From NCBI RefSeq assembly GCF_017742215.1, contig NZ_JAGHKP010000002.1:1454151-1518150 (forward strand): a stretch of 64,000 nt of DNA, given 5' to 3'. A program made the position numbers and the translations under genes. Shown piece by piece: positions 27,254-35,524 of the stretch. A model generated the notes under the pieces. The model worked only from the letters and a program-made list of their open reading frames with translations, ran no database searches and was not told the DNA's origin. Every line of letters begins with the position of its first letter. Position 1 is the stretch's first letter. This DNA is from Chitinophaga chungangae (lineage in GTDB: Bacteria > Bacteroidota > Bacteroidia > Chitinophagales > Chitinophagaceae).

Positions 27254-28627
27254 ATGAGAAAGCCAATTTTAGTTCTCCTGGCCTGCTGCGCGGCGCAATT
27301 CTCCTTCGCGCAGCAAGACGATTCCGCTACTATCCGCCGCCTGGCAGACGAGGTGCTGACCAACGGGCAGGCCTACGAAAACCTGCGCGTGCTCACTAAA
27401 ACTGTCGGCGGCCGCCTGGCCGGAAGCCCGCAGATGGTGAAGGCGGAAAAATGGGGCGAAGCCGCGCTGAAAGCGGCCGGGGCCGATAAGGTCTATACCC
27501 AGGAATGTATGGTGCCGCATTGGGTTCGCGGTGAAAGGGAGCAGGCGCGCATCGTTAGCCGCCGCCGCGATTATGTGGCGCCGCTGAATATCATTGCGCT
27601 GGGCAATTCCGTGGGCACCGGCGAGAAAGGCGTTACCGCGCCCGTGATGGAGGTGCGCACGTTCGATGAACTGGAAGAAAAGAAAGACCAGGTGAAAGGG
27701 AAGATCGTGTTCTTCAATTATAAATTTAACCAAAAGTTCATCAAAACTTTCCGTTCCTACGGCGATGCGGTGCTGTACCGCACCCGCAGCGCCAGCCGCG
27801 CGTCGAAATACGGCGCGCTGGCCGTGGTGGTGCGTTCCATGAGCCACAGTACAGACAATCACCCGCATACCGGCGGCCTGCATTACAACGATTCTTTCCC
27901 CAAGATCGCCGCGGTGGCCATCGGCCTGAAAGACGCGGAAGTGCTCAGCAAACGTATTGCAGGCGATCCTTCCATGAAACTTTTCCTGCGCACCAATTGC
28001 AGAATGCTGTCCGATACCGTCGGGCATAACATCATCGGCGAACTGCGCGGCAGCGAATTTCCCGACGAATACATCACCGTAGGCGGCCACCTCGACGCCT
28101 GGGACAATACCGAAGGCGCGCACGACGACGGCACCGGCTGCGTGCAGAGCATCGAGATCGTCCGCGCTTTCAAGGCCCTCGGCATCAGGCCCAAACGCAC
28201 CATCCGCGTGGTGCTGTTCGCCAATGAAGAAAATGGCCTGCGCGGCGGCAGCAAATACGCGGAACAAGCCAAAGCCAACAACGAAAAACATCTTTTCGCC
28301 CTCGAAAGCGACGCCGGCGGTTTCACGCCCCGCGGTTTTATCATGGACATGAGCGATGCGCAGCGCAACAAGATCAAAAGCTGGGCGCCGCTTTTCCTGC
28401 CCTACGGCCTCTACGATTTCGACGAAGTAGGCGGCGGGGCCGACGTTGGCCCGCTGCACAACCTGCTCGGCACGCCGATGGCTGAACTTTCTCCCGATTC
28501 CCAACGTTATTTTGATATTCACCACGCCGCTTCAGACGTGTTTGAAGCCGTGAACAAGCGCGAAATGGAACTGGGCGCCGTTGGAATGGGCGCGCTGGTA
28601 TATCTCGTAGACAAATACGGTTTATAA
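27254..28627 (+). CDS. M28 family zinc peptidase, secreted
   Basis: A 457-residue protein with a signal peptide (MRKPILVLLACCAAQFSFAQ). A PA (protease-associated) insert lies at about residues 120-230. The M28 metal site is visible: H in GGHLDAWD, D in AHDDGTG, E-E in NEENGLRGG, D in ESDAGG, and H in DIHHAASD. The order fits carboxypeptidase Q-like aminopeptidases that act on exported peptides. It is predicted to be periplasmic. The small membrane-protein gene starts three bases after its stop, so the two are probably co-transcribed. Confidence 0.93.
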   Translation: MRKPILVLLACCAAQFSFAQQDDSATIRRLADEVLTNGQAYENLRVLTKTVGGRLAGSPQMVKAEKWGEAALKAAGADKVYTQECMVPHWVRGEREQARIVSRRRDYVAPLNIIALGNSVGTGEKGVTAPVMEVRTFDELEEKKDQVKGKIVFFNYKFNQKFIKTFRSYGDAVLYRTRSASRASKYGALAVVVRSMSHSTDNHPHTGGLHYNDSFPKIAAVAIGLKDAEVLSKRIAGDPSMKLFLRTNCRMLSDTVGHNIIGELRGSEFPDEYITVGGHLDAWDNTEGAHDDGTGCVQSIEIVRAFKALGIRPKRTIRVVLFANEENGLRGGSKYAEQAKANNEKHLFALESDAGGFTPRGFIMDMSDAQRNKIKSWAPLFLPYGLYDFDEVGGGADVGPLHNLLGTPMAELSPDSQRYFDIHHAASDVFEAVNKREMELGAVGMGALVYLVDKYGL

Positions 28628-28629
28628 CT

Positions 28630-29025
28630 ATGAAAAGATTTCTCTTCGTTTTAGTGGCCGTGCTGCTGCTCATTTTCGGGATCTTCTTTGTGATCCGCTA
28701 TTATTTCGTTTTCGGGCGGGGCACCAAAGCCGGTGAGCTGAACTTTTTCGTGCAGAAAGGTTACGTCTGGAAAACGTACGAAGGCCGCCTGATCCAGACC
28801 GGCTTTAAACCGCAGAACCTGGGCGGGGTGCAGTCCAACGAGTTCCAGTTTTCAGTGACCAGCGAAAAAGTGGCCGCGCAGCTGATGGCTGCCAGCGGAA
28901 AGGTACTGGAGCTGCATTATAAAGAATATCTCGGCGCGCTGCCCTGGCGCGGTTACAGCAATTTTATCGTAGACAGCGTGTTGTCTGTAACCGACCCGGC
29001 TACCGGGAAGAAGGTGCCGTTATAA
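28630..29025 (+). CDS. Small membrane-anchored hypothetical protein
   Basis: A 131-residue protein with one N-terminal hydrophobic helix (about residues 4-23, FLFVLVAVLLLIFGIFFVI). The periplasmic remainder is soluble (ELNFFVQKGYVWKTYEGRL, NEFQFSVTSEKVA). Similar Bacteroidota proteins have sometimes carried the label 6-phosphogluconate dehydrogenase, but nothing here resembles that enzyme: there is no Rossmann fold and the protein is too short. Function unknown. It follows the M28 peptidase almost directly and is ended by a strong hairpin. Confidence 0.82.
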   Translation: MKRFLFVLVAVLLLIFGIFFVIRYYFVFGRGTKAGELNFFVQKGYVWKTYEGRLIQTGFKPQNLGGVQSNEFQFSVTSEKVAAQLMAASGKVLELHYKEYLGALPWRGYSNFIVDSVLSVTDPATGKKVPL

Positions 29026-29041
29026 AAAAGAATATTATTGA

Positions 29042-29072
29042 AAAAGCCGGGCTGTGTTCAGCCCGGCTTTTC
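29042..29072 (+). terminator. Terminator after the small membrane protein
   Basis: AAAAGCCGGGCTG (29042-29054) pairs with CAGCCCGGCTTTT (29059-29071) around a TGTT loop. It is a perfect 13-pair stem. Confidence 0.88.
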
Positions 29073-29176
29073 AGTTTAATCTTTAAGCAGCGTGGCTTTC
29101 GCGGCAAATGCAACCGGGTCTGCTTCGATCAGTTCCAATGATTTGACCATATTTTTTGTCCCGTTTTTATATTTCC

Positions 29177-29881
29177 CTACCCCGCATACAACAAAAATAT
29201 CGCCGGCCGTTTGTGAAAATCGGCGTCGGTCTGCTTTTTCCACTGGGCCACGCTTTGCGTGCGGATGTACTCCGTTGGCCCGGTAAGGTCTGCGGCTACG
29301 CAAAGCTGCGTACGGTCGTTACAGTTAGCCAGGATATCTTTCAGCAGCTGGTTGTTGCGGTAAGGCGCTTCAATGAAAAGCTGCGTTTGTTGTTTTTTCG
29401 CGGAAACGGCTTCCAGTTCTTTGATCGCTTTGGCGCGATCGGGCGGTTTTACCGGGAGGTAACCCACGAACTGGAAATGCTGCCCGTTCATACCTGAGGC
29501 CATCAGCGCCAGCAGCATGGAATTGGGGCCTACCAGCGGCACCACCGCGGCGTTTATGCTGTGCGCGGCCTGCACCACGAGTTGACCGGGATCTGCAATG
29601 GCGGGGCATCCCGCTTCGCTGATCACGCCGATGGAATGGCCTTCCTGCAGCAGCTTGCGCGCGAGCGGGAGGTCGGGCGGGTTGTGTTCGTTCATGAGAT
29701 GCAGCTGCAGCGAATCGATATCAATAGACCGGTCCAGGGCTTTCAGGAAACGGCGTGCCGTTCTTTCATTTTCAACGTAAAATATTCTGAGCTGCCGCAC
29801 CGTGTCCGTAATGTAAGGCGGCAGGCTGAAAAGCGCGTCCGCGCTCAGTACCGTGGGCACCAGGAAAACTTTACCGGGCAT
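29177..29881 (-). CDS. SAM-dependent methyltransferase of the tetrapyrrole methylase/RsmI-like family
   Basis: A 234-residue protein. The segment VISEAGCPAIADPGQLVV corresponds to the RsmI signature (SDAGxPxISDPG) and VPLVGPNSMLLALMASGM to its following helix. RsmI methylates the ribose of C1402 in 16S rRNA. This protein is shorter than classical RsmI (about 280-290 residues) and represents the second, shorter paralogue common in Bacteroidota, so the substrate is uncertain. Its start overlaps the end of the EI24 gene by 11 bases, so the two are translationally coupled. Confidence 0.85.
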   Translation of the reverse strand: MPGKVFLVPTVLSADALFSLPPYITDTVRQLRIFYVENERTARRFLKALDRSIDIDSLQLHLMNEHNPPDLPLARKLLQEGHSIGVISEAGCPAIADPGQLVVQAAHSINAAVVPLVGPNSMLLALMASGMNGQHFQFVGYLPVKPPDRAKAIKELEAVSAKKQQTQLFIEAPYRNNQLLKDILANCNDRTQLCVAADLTGPTEYIRTQSVAQWKKQTDADFHKRPAIFLLYAG

Positions 29882-30644
29882 CGGGCAGGCGTTGTTGTTG
29901 TAAATGAATGGTGGCGGCGATCACGGCGTAACAGGGCGCCAGTATCCAGCCCAGCAGCGGGATGAACATCATCAGGTAAAACACGACCCCGTTACCGATC
30001 GCCATGCCTTTGTGCTGGCCGATGTACGTGATGCTTTGTTTCATGGTCCAGCGGCGGCGCTCGAAGCTGTAATCCATCATCGAAAAACCGAAATAATAAC
30101 ATTCCACGAACAACGCGATCAGCGGCGTAAGCCAGCCAAGGATCGGTATAAAGGCCAGTATGGCGATGATAAGCATGAAAACGGTCTGGTACAGCAGGTT
30201 GCGCAGCGAAAGACGGATGCCGCGCGCCACGTCTTTCATCAGCTGTTCAAAACTGAATGGAAAATCTTTCCGCTGCATGATCGCTTCCGTTTTTTCGGAC
30301 AGGTAGGCAAACAGCGGCGATCCCACGATCAGGAAAAGATATTTGAAGAAAGAAAAATACATGAGCAGGAACACCATGCGCACAGCAAACCCCACCAGCA
30401 GGAACAGGAAATTCACCCAGCCGTTCTGCACTTCTTCGATCCAGGTTTTCAGGGTCAGCAGGTTCAGAACATAATCGATGAACACGCCCGAATAGTCCCA
30501 CACGAAATAAATGCCCACCATAAACAGGAGGCAATAAATAATGCCGGGGATGATGATCCACTTCCACAACCGGTTTGCCGAAATGAACTGGTGCGCTTTA
30601 CCGTAAGACTGGATGGCGCCCAATACTTCTCTTAATGAAAACAA
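29871..30644 (-). CDS. EI24 domain membrane protein (CysZ-like)
   Basis: A 257-residue protein with about four to six hydrophobic segments (WIIIPGIIYCLLFMVGIYFV; VNFLFLLVGFAVRMVFLLMY; LLYQTVFMLIIAILAFIPIL; the C-terminal MMFIPLLGWILAPCYAVIAA). This matches the EI24 family, which includes the bacterial sulfate transporter CysZ. Sulfate transport is possible but not shown by context, as there are no cys genes nearby. It is co-transcribed with the RsmI-like gene and diverges from the 3-methyladenine glycosylase. Confidence 0.88.
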   Translation of the reverse strand: MFSLREVLGAIQSYGKAHQFISANRLWKWIIIPGIIYCLLFMVGIYFVWDYSGVFIDYVLNLLTLKTWIEEVQNGWVNFLFLLVGFAVRMVFLLMYFSFFKYLFLIVGSPLFAYLSEKTEAIMQRKDFPFSFEQLMKDVARGIRLSLRNLLYQTVFMLIIAILAFIPILGWLTPLIALFVECYYFGFSMMDYSFERRRWTMKQSITYIGQHKGMAIGNGVVFYLMMFIPLLGWILAPCYAVIAATIHLQQQRLPDAR

Positions 30645-30735
30645 AGGACTTTCTTTTTAAAATGACGCAATCAGGCAAAGGGAGTAAACATTGGAACAAC
30701 GATGTAACGCATGTAAAATAGTAATATTTTGCAGT

Positions 30736-31347
30736 ATGGCTAAACTGGAACAGGCGTTTTATGCTGATAAAGATGTGTTAAAAGTTGCAAAAGCCCTGTT
30801 GGGCAAGGTTTTGGTGACAGAAATAGACGGGGTGCTCACCTCGGGAAGAATAGTGGAAACGGAAGCGTACAATGGCGCAGTAGACAGGGCTTCGCACGCC
30901 TGGAACAACCGCCGCACGAACAGAACGGAGGTGATATTCGGCCCCGGCGGCGTGGCGTATGTGTATCTTTGTTACGGCATTCATCATCTTTTTAACGTGG
31001 TGACCAACCGGGAAGATACGCCGCATGCCGTGCTGGTGCGTGGCCTCGAGCCGCTCGAAGGCATCGGGCACATGCTTTTCCGGTGCGGCAAACAAAAGCT
31101 GGATTACACGCTCACCGCCGGCCCCGGCAGTCTTTCCAAAGCCCTGGGCATCACCACCGCGCTCACCGGGCAAAGCCTGCTCGGCGATACGATCTGGATA
31201 GAAGATGCGCCTCCCGTGCCGAAGAAGGACATTGTGGCCGGCACGCGCGTAGGCGTGGCCTATGCGCTGGAAGACGCTTACCTGCCCTACCGTTTTTCCG
31301 TAAAAGGCAGCCCCTGGGTGAGCAAAGGGAAAGGACTGGAACGATAA
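30736..31347 (+). CDS. DNA-3-methyladenine glycosylase (MPG/AAG family)
   Basis: A 203-residue protein starting MAKLEQAFYADKDVLKVAKA; a TTG start 15 codons upstream is less likely. It belongs to the methylpurine-DNA glycosylase family, which removes alkylated purines such as 3-methyladenine and hypoxanthine from DNA. Conserved segments include GRIVETEAYNG, DRASHAWNNRRTNRTEVIF, GPGGVAYVYLCYGIHHLFNV and the C-terminal RVGVAYALEDAYLPYRF. The catalytic glutamate is in VETEAY. A TTTTG sequence lies four bases before the ATG. Confidence 0.95.
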   Translation: MAKLEQAFYADKDVLKVAKALLGKVLVTEIDGVLTSGRIVETEAYNGAVDRASHAWNNRRTNRTEVIFGPGGVAYVYLCYGIHHLFNVVTNREDTPHAVLVRGLEPLEGIGHMLFRCGKQKLDYTLTAGPGSLSKALGITTALTGQSLLGDTIWIEDAPPVPKKDIVAGTRVGVAYALEDAYLPYRFSVKGSPWVSKGKGLER

Positions 31348-31359
31348 ATTCCCGGAAAT

Positions 31360-31394
31360 AAGAAGGGCCGGCAATCTCTGAGCCGGCCCTTCTT
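31360..31394. terminator. Bidirectional terminator after the glycosylase and PorP/SprF genes
   Basis: AAGAAGGGCCGGC (31360-31372) pairs perfectly with GCCGGCCCTTCTT (31382-31394). It lies between convergent genes. Confidence 0.85.
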
Positions 31395-31409
31395 ATTATG
31401 AGAAAGTGG

Positions 31410-32426
31410 TTAGAATTTCGGGCAAAGCGTGCCGTTCTTCTTGTTATCGTTTCTTGTACGGATGTAGATCACTGAAAGCTCCATACCGCCGCGGTAGTTG
31501 GAAGCGGGTTTCAGGGTGGATACGTTCAGATCGTAACTCAGGCCTACTTTAACGCTGTTGAACTCAAGCCCCACATAGGGGTTGATGGCGTCTTTCAGGC
31601 GAAACCAGGCGCCCAGGTAAAAGATGGTGGGAGCGTCGGGCATATCGTTGAGCATAAAGCCGTAAGCCCCGCCCATGGTGGTTTCCACGGCCTGGTTCTG
31701 CTTCATGTAGTGCGCGCTTAGGTGAATGCGGTTGCTGCCGTTTACGGGGAATGAACCGCCGCCATGCACGGTGTAACGGTAGCTGAGGCGGTTGTTGTCC
31801 GCATTGAGGAACGTTTCCGTAGGCTGTGTGAAGTGATAATAAGACACGCCGAAATACAGGTTGGACGATTCGCCTACCAGGCCGCTATACAACAACCCCA
31901 CGTTATAATCCATGTAAGAAATGGCAAGATTGGTGATGGACTCGCCGCTGGGAAGGGCGGGGTCGTAACCGTTGTCTCCTATCTGCTGCTCGAAAATGAG
32001 CTTGCTCTGGTCTACCCGTTTTTGCACGAAAGCCGCCTGCAGGCCGATGCCGAGGGTATGATTGCCTTCCACGTCGAGACCTTTATGATACGCGGTGCTC
32101 AGGGCCACATAGTTGGAATTAAGCGCGCCGCCGCCGGTTTTATCGTACAGCGCCAGGATGCCTACGCCCCAGGTATCGGTGTAGGAGATCGTATTTTTCA
32201 GGATGCCGAAGTCCGCGGCCAGCGTGCCGGTAATATACGGTGAAGCAATACTGCGCCATTGGGAGCGGTAGTTGCCGGAAAGACGGAGATCACCGGAGAA
32301 GTACCCCGTAAAAGCCGGGTTCAGCGTCAACGGAGAGGCGAAGAACTGCGTGAAATGCGGATCTTGCGCCTTGGCGGAGCTGAATGCATAAAGGGTAATG
32401 GTTAATAGGAGTAGAACTTTTTTCAT
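31410..32426 (-). CDS. PorP/SprF family type IX secretion membrane protein
   Basis: I choose the ATG at 32426, which gives a clean signal peptide (MKKVLLLLTITLYAFSSAKAQ) and 338 residues. The mature start DPHFTQFFASPLTLNPAFTG is the hallmark of PorP/SprF outer-membrane proteins. Such proteins anchor type B T9SS cargo such as SprB-like adhesins or take part in the T9SS outer ring. A genome often has many copies, usually next to large adhesin genes; none is adjacent here. So this is a stand-alone paralogue, not clearly the PorP of the porKLMN cluster. It has a textbook promoter. Confidence 0.92.
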   Translation of the reverse strand: MKKVLLLLTITLYAFSSAKAQDPHFTQFFASPLTLNPAFTGYFSGDLRLSGNYRSQWRSIASPYITGTLAADFGILKNTISYTDTWGVGILALYDKTGGGALNSNYVALSTAYHKGLDVEGNHTLGIGLQAAFVQKRVDQSKLIFEQQIGDNGYDPALPSGESITNLAISYMDYNVGLLYSGLVGESSNLYFGVSYYHFTQPTETFLNADNNRLSYRYTVHGGGSFPVNGSNRIHLSAHYMKQNQAVETTMGGAYGFMLNDMPDAPTIFYLGAWFRLKDAINPYVGLEFNSVKVGLSYDLNVSTLKPASNYRGGMELSVIYIRTRNDNKKNGTLCPKF

Positions 32427-32467
32427 CACTTCAACGGTTATAAAACATATAGGGACACTATATAATC

Positions 32468-32498
32468 CAAAGCTACAAAACAATATTCATATTTCAAA
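32468..32498 (-). promoter_or_regulatory. Promoter of the PorP/SprF gene
   Basis: On the minus strand TTTG (32498-32495), exactly 19 bases, then TAGCTTTG (32475-32468). This is a full consensus match. The predicted start near 32462 leaves a leader of about 36 bases. Confidence 0.75.
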
Positions 32499-32594
32499 TT
32501 AAATCTATATAATGAAAACCGGCTATTGTATTTGCTTCGTTTTGAACTGGAATACATGTTTACGATCGACGGCTCACGGTTCTGGTTGACGCAC

Positions 32595-32621
32595 AAAACT
32601 TCCGCGGGAACGGAGGGTTTT
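32595..32621 (-). terminator. Terminator after upp
   Basis: AAAACTTCCG (32595-32604) pairs with CGGAGGGTTTT (32611-32621), with one bulge and a G-U pair. On the minus strand it lies about 32 bases after the upp stop and ends in TTTT. Confidence 0.55.
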
Positions 32622-32652
32622 CTTCCTTTAAAACGCAAAATTCTCCAATTTG

Positions 32653-33309
32653 TTACTGCTGCACTTTGGTGCCGAAAGCCAGGTCGCCGGCATCGCCCAA
32701 ACCGGGCACGATGTAGCCTTTGGCCGTCAGTTCGTCGTCGATGTCGCCGGCCCAGATGCTGATGATGTTCGCATCCGCATTCCGTTGTACATACTCGATG
32801 CCGATGGTGCAGGCGATGGCCGTAACGATATGGATATGAGCTGGTTTGCCAAACTCGGCCAGGTGATCGATGGTTTTTACGAGCGAAGCCCCGGTGGCCA
32901 GCATAGGATCGGAAAGGATCAGCACCTGCCCGTCCAGCGGGGGACAGGAAACATACTCCAGGCTGATCTCGAAACTGCCGTCGCGGTTATGTTTGCGGTA
33001 AGCGGAAATATAAGCATGGTCCGCCTTGTCGAAATAATTCACCAGGCCCTGGTGCAGGGCAAGCCCGGCTCTCAGGATGGTGCCCAGCACCGGCTGCTGT
33101 TTGATTACCCCGCAGGTGGCGGTGCCCAGCGGCGTCTGCACTTCCTTGTCTACGAAAGTGAGGGTTTTGCTGATCTCGTAAGCAGCCACTTCGCCCAGCC
33201 TTTCCAGGTTCCGGCGGAACCGCATCCTGTCTGTCTGAATGATTTCGTCCCTGATCTCGCTCATCCATTCGCCCACGAGCGAATTAGTTTCACTCAAATT
33301 GATAATCAT
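32653..33309 (-). CDS. upp: Uracil phosphoribosyltransferase
   Basis: A 218-residue protein from the MIINLSETNSLVGEW start; an ATG four codons upstream (33321) is equally open. It converts uracil and PRPP to UMP in pyrimidine salvage. The PRPP loop is VLILSDPMLATGASL and the uracil-binding C-terminus is IVPGLGDAGDLAFGT, both intact. A TATTTTG sequence with a TTG about 16 bases further upstream lies before the start and may be its promoter. A hairpin follows the gene. Confidence 0.95.
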   Translation of the reverse strand: MIINLSETNSLVGEWMSEIRDEIIQTDRMRFRRNLERLGEVAAYEISKTLTFVDKEVQTPLGTATCGVIKQQPVLGTILRAGLALHQGLVNYFDKADHAYISAYRKHNRDGSFEISLEYVSCPPLDGQVLILSDPMLATGASLVKTIDHLAEFGKPAHIHIVTAIACTIGIEYVQRNADANIISIWAGDIDDELTAKGYIVPGLGDAGDLAFGTKVQQ

Positions 33310-33375
33310 AAGCCCTGCCATTTTGCGTTTGCACGCCAAAATACCACTTTTTAGCTTACCAAGGGCTAAAAGCAC

Positions 33376-33408
33376 TGCGGCGAAAGGATTTATTAACCTT
33401 TCGCCGCA
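33376..33408 (-). terminator. Strong hairpin downstream of the VWA gene
   Basis: TGCGGCGAAAGG (33376-33387) pairs perfectly over 12 bases with CCTTTCGCCGCA (33397-33408). On the minus strand it is followed by GTGCTTTT. It sits about 90 bases past the VWA stop and before upp. Confidence 0.65.
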
Positions 33409-33498
33409 ACTGTGCCGACAAGGCGCCGGCAGCCCCCGCGCCCGTCCGCCCCGGGCATTGCAGGGCCTTCCCCGGCAGCCTTGCTCTATATTGAACAC

Positions 33499-35427
33499 CT
33501 AATCTTCTTTCGCCACCGATTCGCTGATCGCCTTTGCTTTTTTCAACAGCTGTATGTACTCCGCCCGGTACCCTTCGGGATCTTCGCCCTTGGCCGAAAC
33601 CGCCAGCCCGATCGCGTCTTCGTAGCGCGATTTTCCGGCGTGGGGACTGTTACGCAGCAGCATGCCGAACTGTGCCACGGAAGCGGCTAAACGAAAGTCG
33701 GCCGGGCAGGCTGATATGTCTTTCGCGCCGGGCTGCAACACTTGCTGCAGCAACATGCTTTTATTGCCCTGCGGCGTTTTGTATCGTAGTTTTACGGTCA
33801 GCACTTCCCTGTTCGGGGCCAGCGGCGCGGGCGGAGGCGTGTTGCGCTGGTATTTCAGCGGGTCTACGGAACCGCCTTCGGGCATTTTCGCACCGGCAGG
33901 CACGATCTCGTACAGCGCGGTCACAGTATGGCCCGAGCCCATATCGCCGGCGTCTTTTTTATCGTCGTTGAAATCTTCTTTGTTCAGCATCCTGTTTTCG
34001 TAGCCGATCAGCCGGTAACCCTTTACCTGCGCTGGATTAAACTCCACCTGCAGTTTCACGTCTTTCGCGATGGTAAAGAGGGTGCCGCCGAACTCCGTAG
34101 CGAAGGTCCGGCGGGCCTCTTCGTAATCATCGATATAGGCATAGTTCCCGTTTCCCTTGTCTGCAAGGGTTTCAAGGTGATTGTCTTTATAATTGCCCAT
34201 TCCAAATCCAAGCACGGAAAGGAACACGCCGTGCTGTTTTTCTTTTTCGACGAGTTTTTCCAGCTCGCGGTCGCTGGAGATACCTACGTTGAAATCCCCG
34301 TCCGTAGCCAGTATTACGCGGTTGTTGCCCTCACTGATGAAGTGCTGGCGCGCAATGCGGTAAGCCAGCTGAATGCCTTCCCCGCCCGCGGTGGAGCCAC
34401 CCGCTTCCAGTTTATTAAGCGCGGCGATGATGCGGCTTTTCTGGTTGCCGGGGGTAGACGGCAATACAGTGCCTGCCGCGCCCGCGTACACCACGATAGA
34501 CACACGGTCCTGCGGCCGCAGCTGCTGCACCAGCAGCTTAAACGCCTGTTTCACCAGCGGCAGTTTGTTTTCTTCGTCCATAGAGCCGGACACATCGAGC
34601 AGGAACACGAGGTTGGAAGGAGGGAGATTGCCTGTGGGTATGCGTTTGCCCTGGATGCCGATGCGCACCAGCTGGTGGGATTTGTTCCAGGGGCAAACGG
34701 CCAGGTCGGTATGGATCGCCACCGGGTGCTGGTCTTGCGGCGGCGCGTAATTGTAATCGAAATAGTTGATCAGTTCTTCCACCCTCACGGCTTCCGCATA
34801 AGGCAGCTCTCCATTAGCCAGCGCGCGGCGAACGATCGTGTACGAAGCGCGGTCTACGTCCGCCGAAAACGTGCTCAGCGGCTCGTTTTGCACGGTATGG
34901 AATTTGTTTTCGCTGATGCTGCTGAACTCGTTGGTGTTGGGAGCTTCAACAAAACAGTAAACCGCACCCGGCGGCGGCGAAACTACGCCCGCAGCTACAA
35001 CTTCTTCCATCTTGACCTCTGCGTCGTTTGCAAGCGGTGGGAATTTGAAGTCTTTTTCAGATACGGTCTTATCTTTTTTAGGTTTCCCGTAACCCGCTAC
35101 CACTACATCTTTTAATGCCTCCTGCGTTTCCCGCAGCTCCATTCGGATGTTGCTGGCGTTCATCGAAACCCGCTGCTGTAAAGGCATGTAGCCGATAAAT
35201 AATACATGGATCGTTACCGAATCCATCTTCGACTTAAAACTAAAACTGCCCGCCGAATCGGTAACGGCAGTAAAACGCGTGCCCGCAAACACCACCCGGG
35301 CGCCGGGTACCGGCAGCTGATCTGTGGCAGATACTACCTGCCCGGTGATCGTTTTTTCCGTTTTATTTTGAGCGCAGGCCATCAGTACAGGGAAGGCGGC
35401 CAGCAAAAACAGGAGTAGTTTTTTCAT
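33499..35427 (-). CDS. von Willebrand factor A domain protein (YfbK-like) with a carboxypeptidase-regulatory-like N-terminus
   Basis: A 642-residue exported protein. The signal is MKKLLLFLLAAFPVLMACAQ; a lipobox-like MAC is also possible. Residues about 28-100 are a CarboxypepD_reg-like beta-sandwich (TITGQVVSATDQLPVPGARV). Residues about 165-260 match the YfbK N-terminal region (FSTFSADVDRASYTIVRR-type segment). The VWA domain (about 275-450) has an intact MIDAS motif DVSGSM and later ATDGDFNVG. A DUF3520-like C-terminus closes the protein. YfbK-type proteins are poorly understood envelope proteins. The regulatory-like N-terminus resembles that of SusC/TonB receptors (VVVAGYGKP) and is unusual for YfbK. 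Confidence 0.92.
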   Translation of the reverse strand: MKKLLLFLLAAFPVLMACAQNKTEKTITGQVVSATDQLPVPGARVVFAGTRFTAVTDSAGSFSFKSKMDSVTIHVLFIGYMPLQQRVSMNASNIRMELRETQEALKDVVVAGYGKPKKDKTVSEKDFKFPPLANDAEVKMEEVVAAGVVSPPPGAVYCFVEAPNTNEFSSISENKFHTVQNEPLSTFSADVDRASYTIVRRALANGELPYAEAVRVEELINYFDYNYAPPQDQHPVAIHTDLAVCPWNKSHQLVRIGIQGKRIPTGNLPPSNLVFLLDVSGSMDEENKLPLVKQAFKLLVQQLRPQDRVSIVVYAGAAGTVLPSTPGNQKSRIIAALNKLEAGGSTAGGEGIQLAYRIARQHFISEGNNRVILATDGDFNVGISSDRELEKLVEKEKQHGVFLSVLGFGMGNYKDNHLETLADKGNGNYAYIDDYEEARRTFATEFGGTLFTIAKDVKLQVEFNPAQVKGYRLIGYENRMLNKEDFNDDKKDAGDMGSGHTVTALYEIVPAGAKMPEGGSVDPLKYQRNTPPPAPLAPNREVLTVKLRYKTPQGNKSMLLQQVLQPGAKDISACPADFRLAASVAQFGMLLRNSPHAGKSRYEDAIGLAVSAKGEDPEGYRAEYIQLLKKAKAISESVAKED

Positions 35428-35502
35428 GACAGTTCGGGTTTGTTTCCGGGATATAGATGCAGGAAATAGTAGTTATTCCATAAAAAAATTTTTCCTTCCC
35501 GT

Positions 35503-35510
35503 TATCTTTG
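35503..35510 (+). promoter_or_regulatory. -7 element of anmK
   Basis: TATCTTTG is a perfect TAnnTTTG match, 14 bases before the anmK ATG. No clear -33 box is seen. Confidence 0.45.
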
Positions 35511-35524
35511 CACAAATTCGCAGC

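Noticed and set aside
29076..29303. Possible small minus-strand peptide ending in AFAAKATLLKD
   Set aside because: The upper part overlaps the RsmI-like gene in another frame and the free part is only about 24 codons; there is no further evidence that it is translated.
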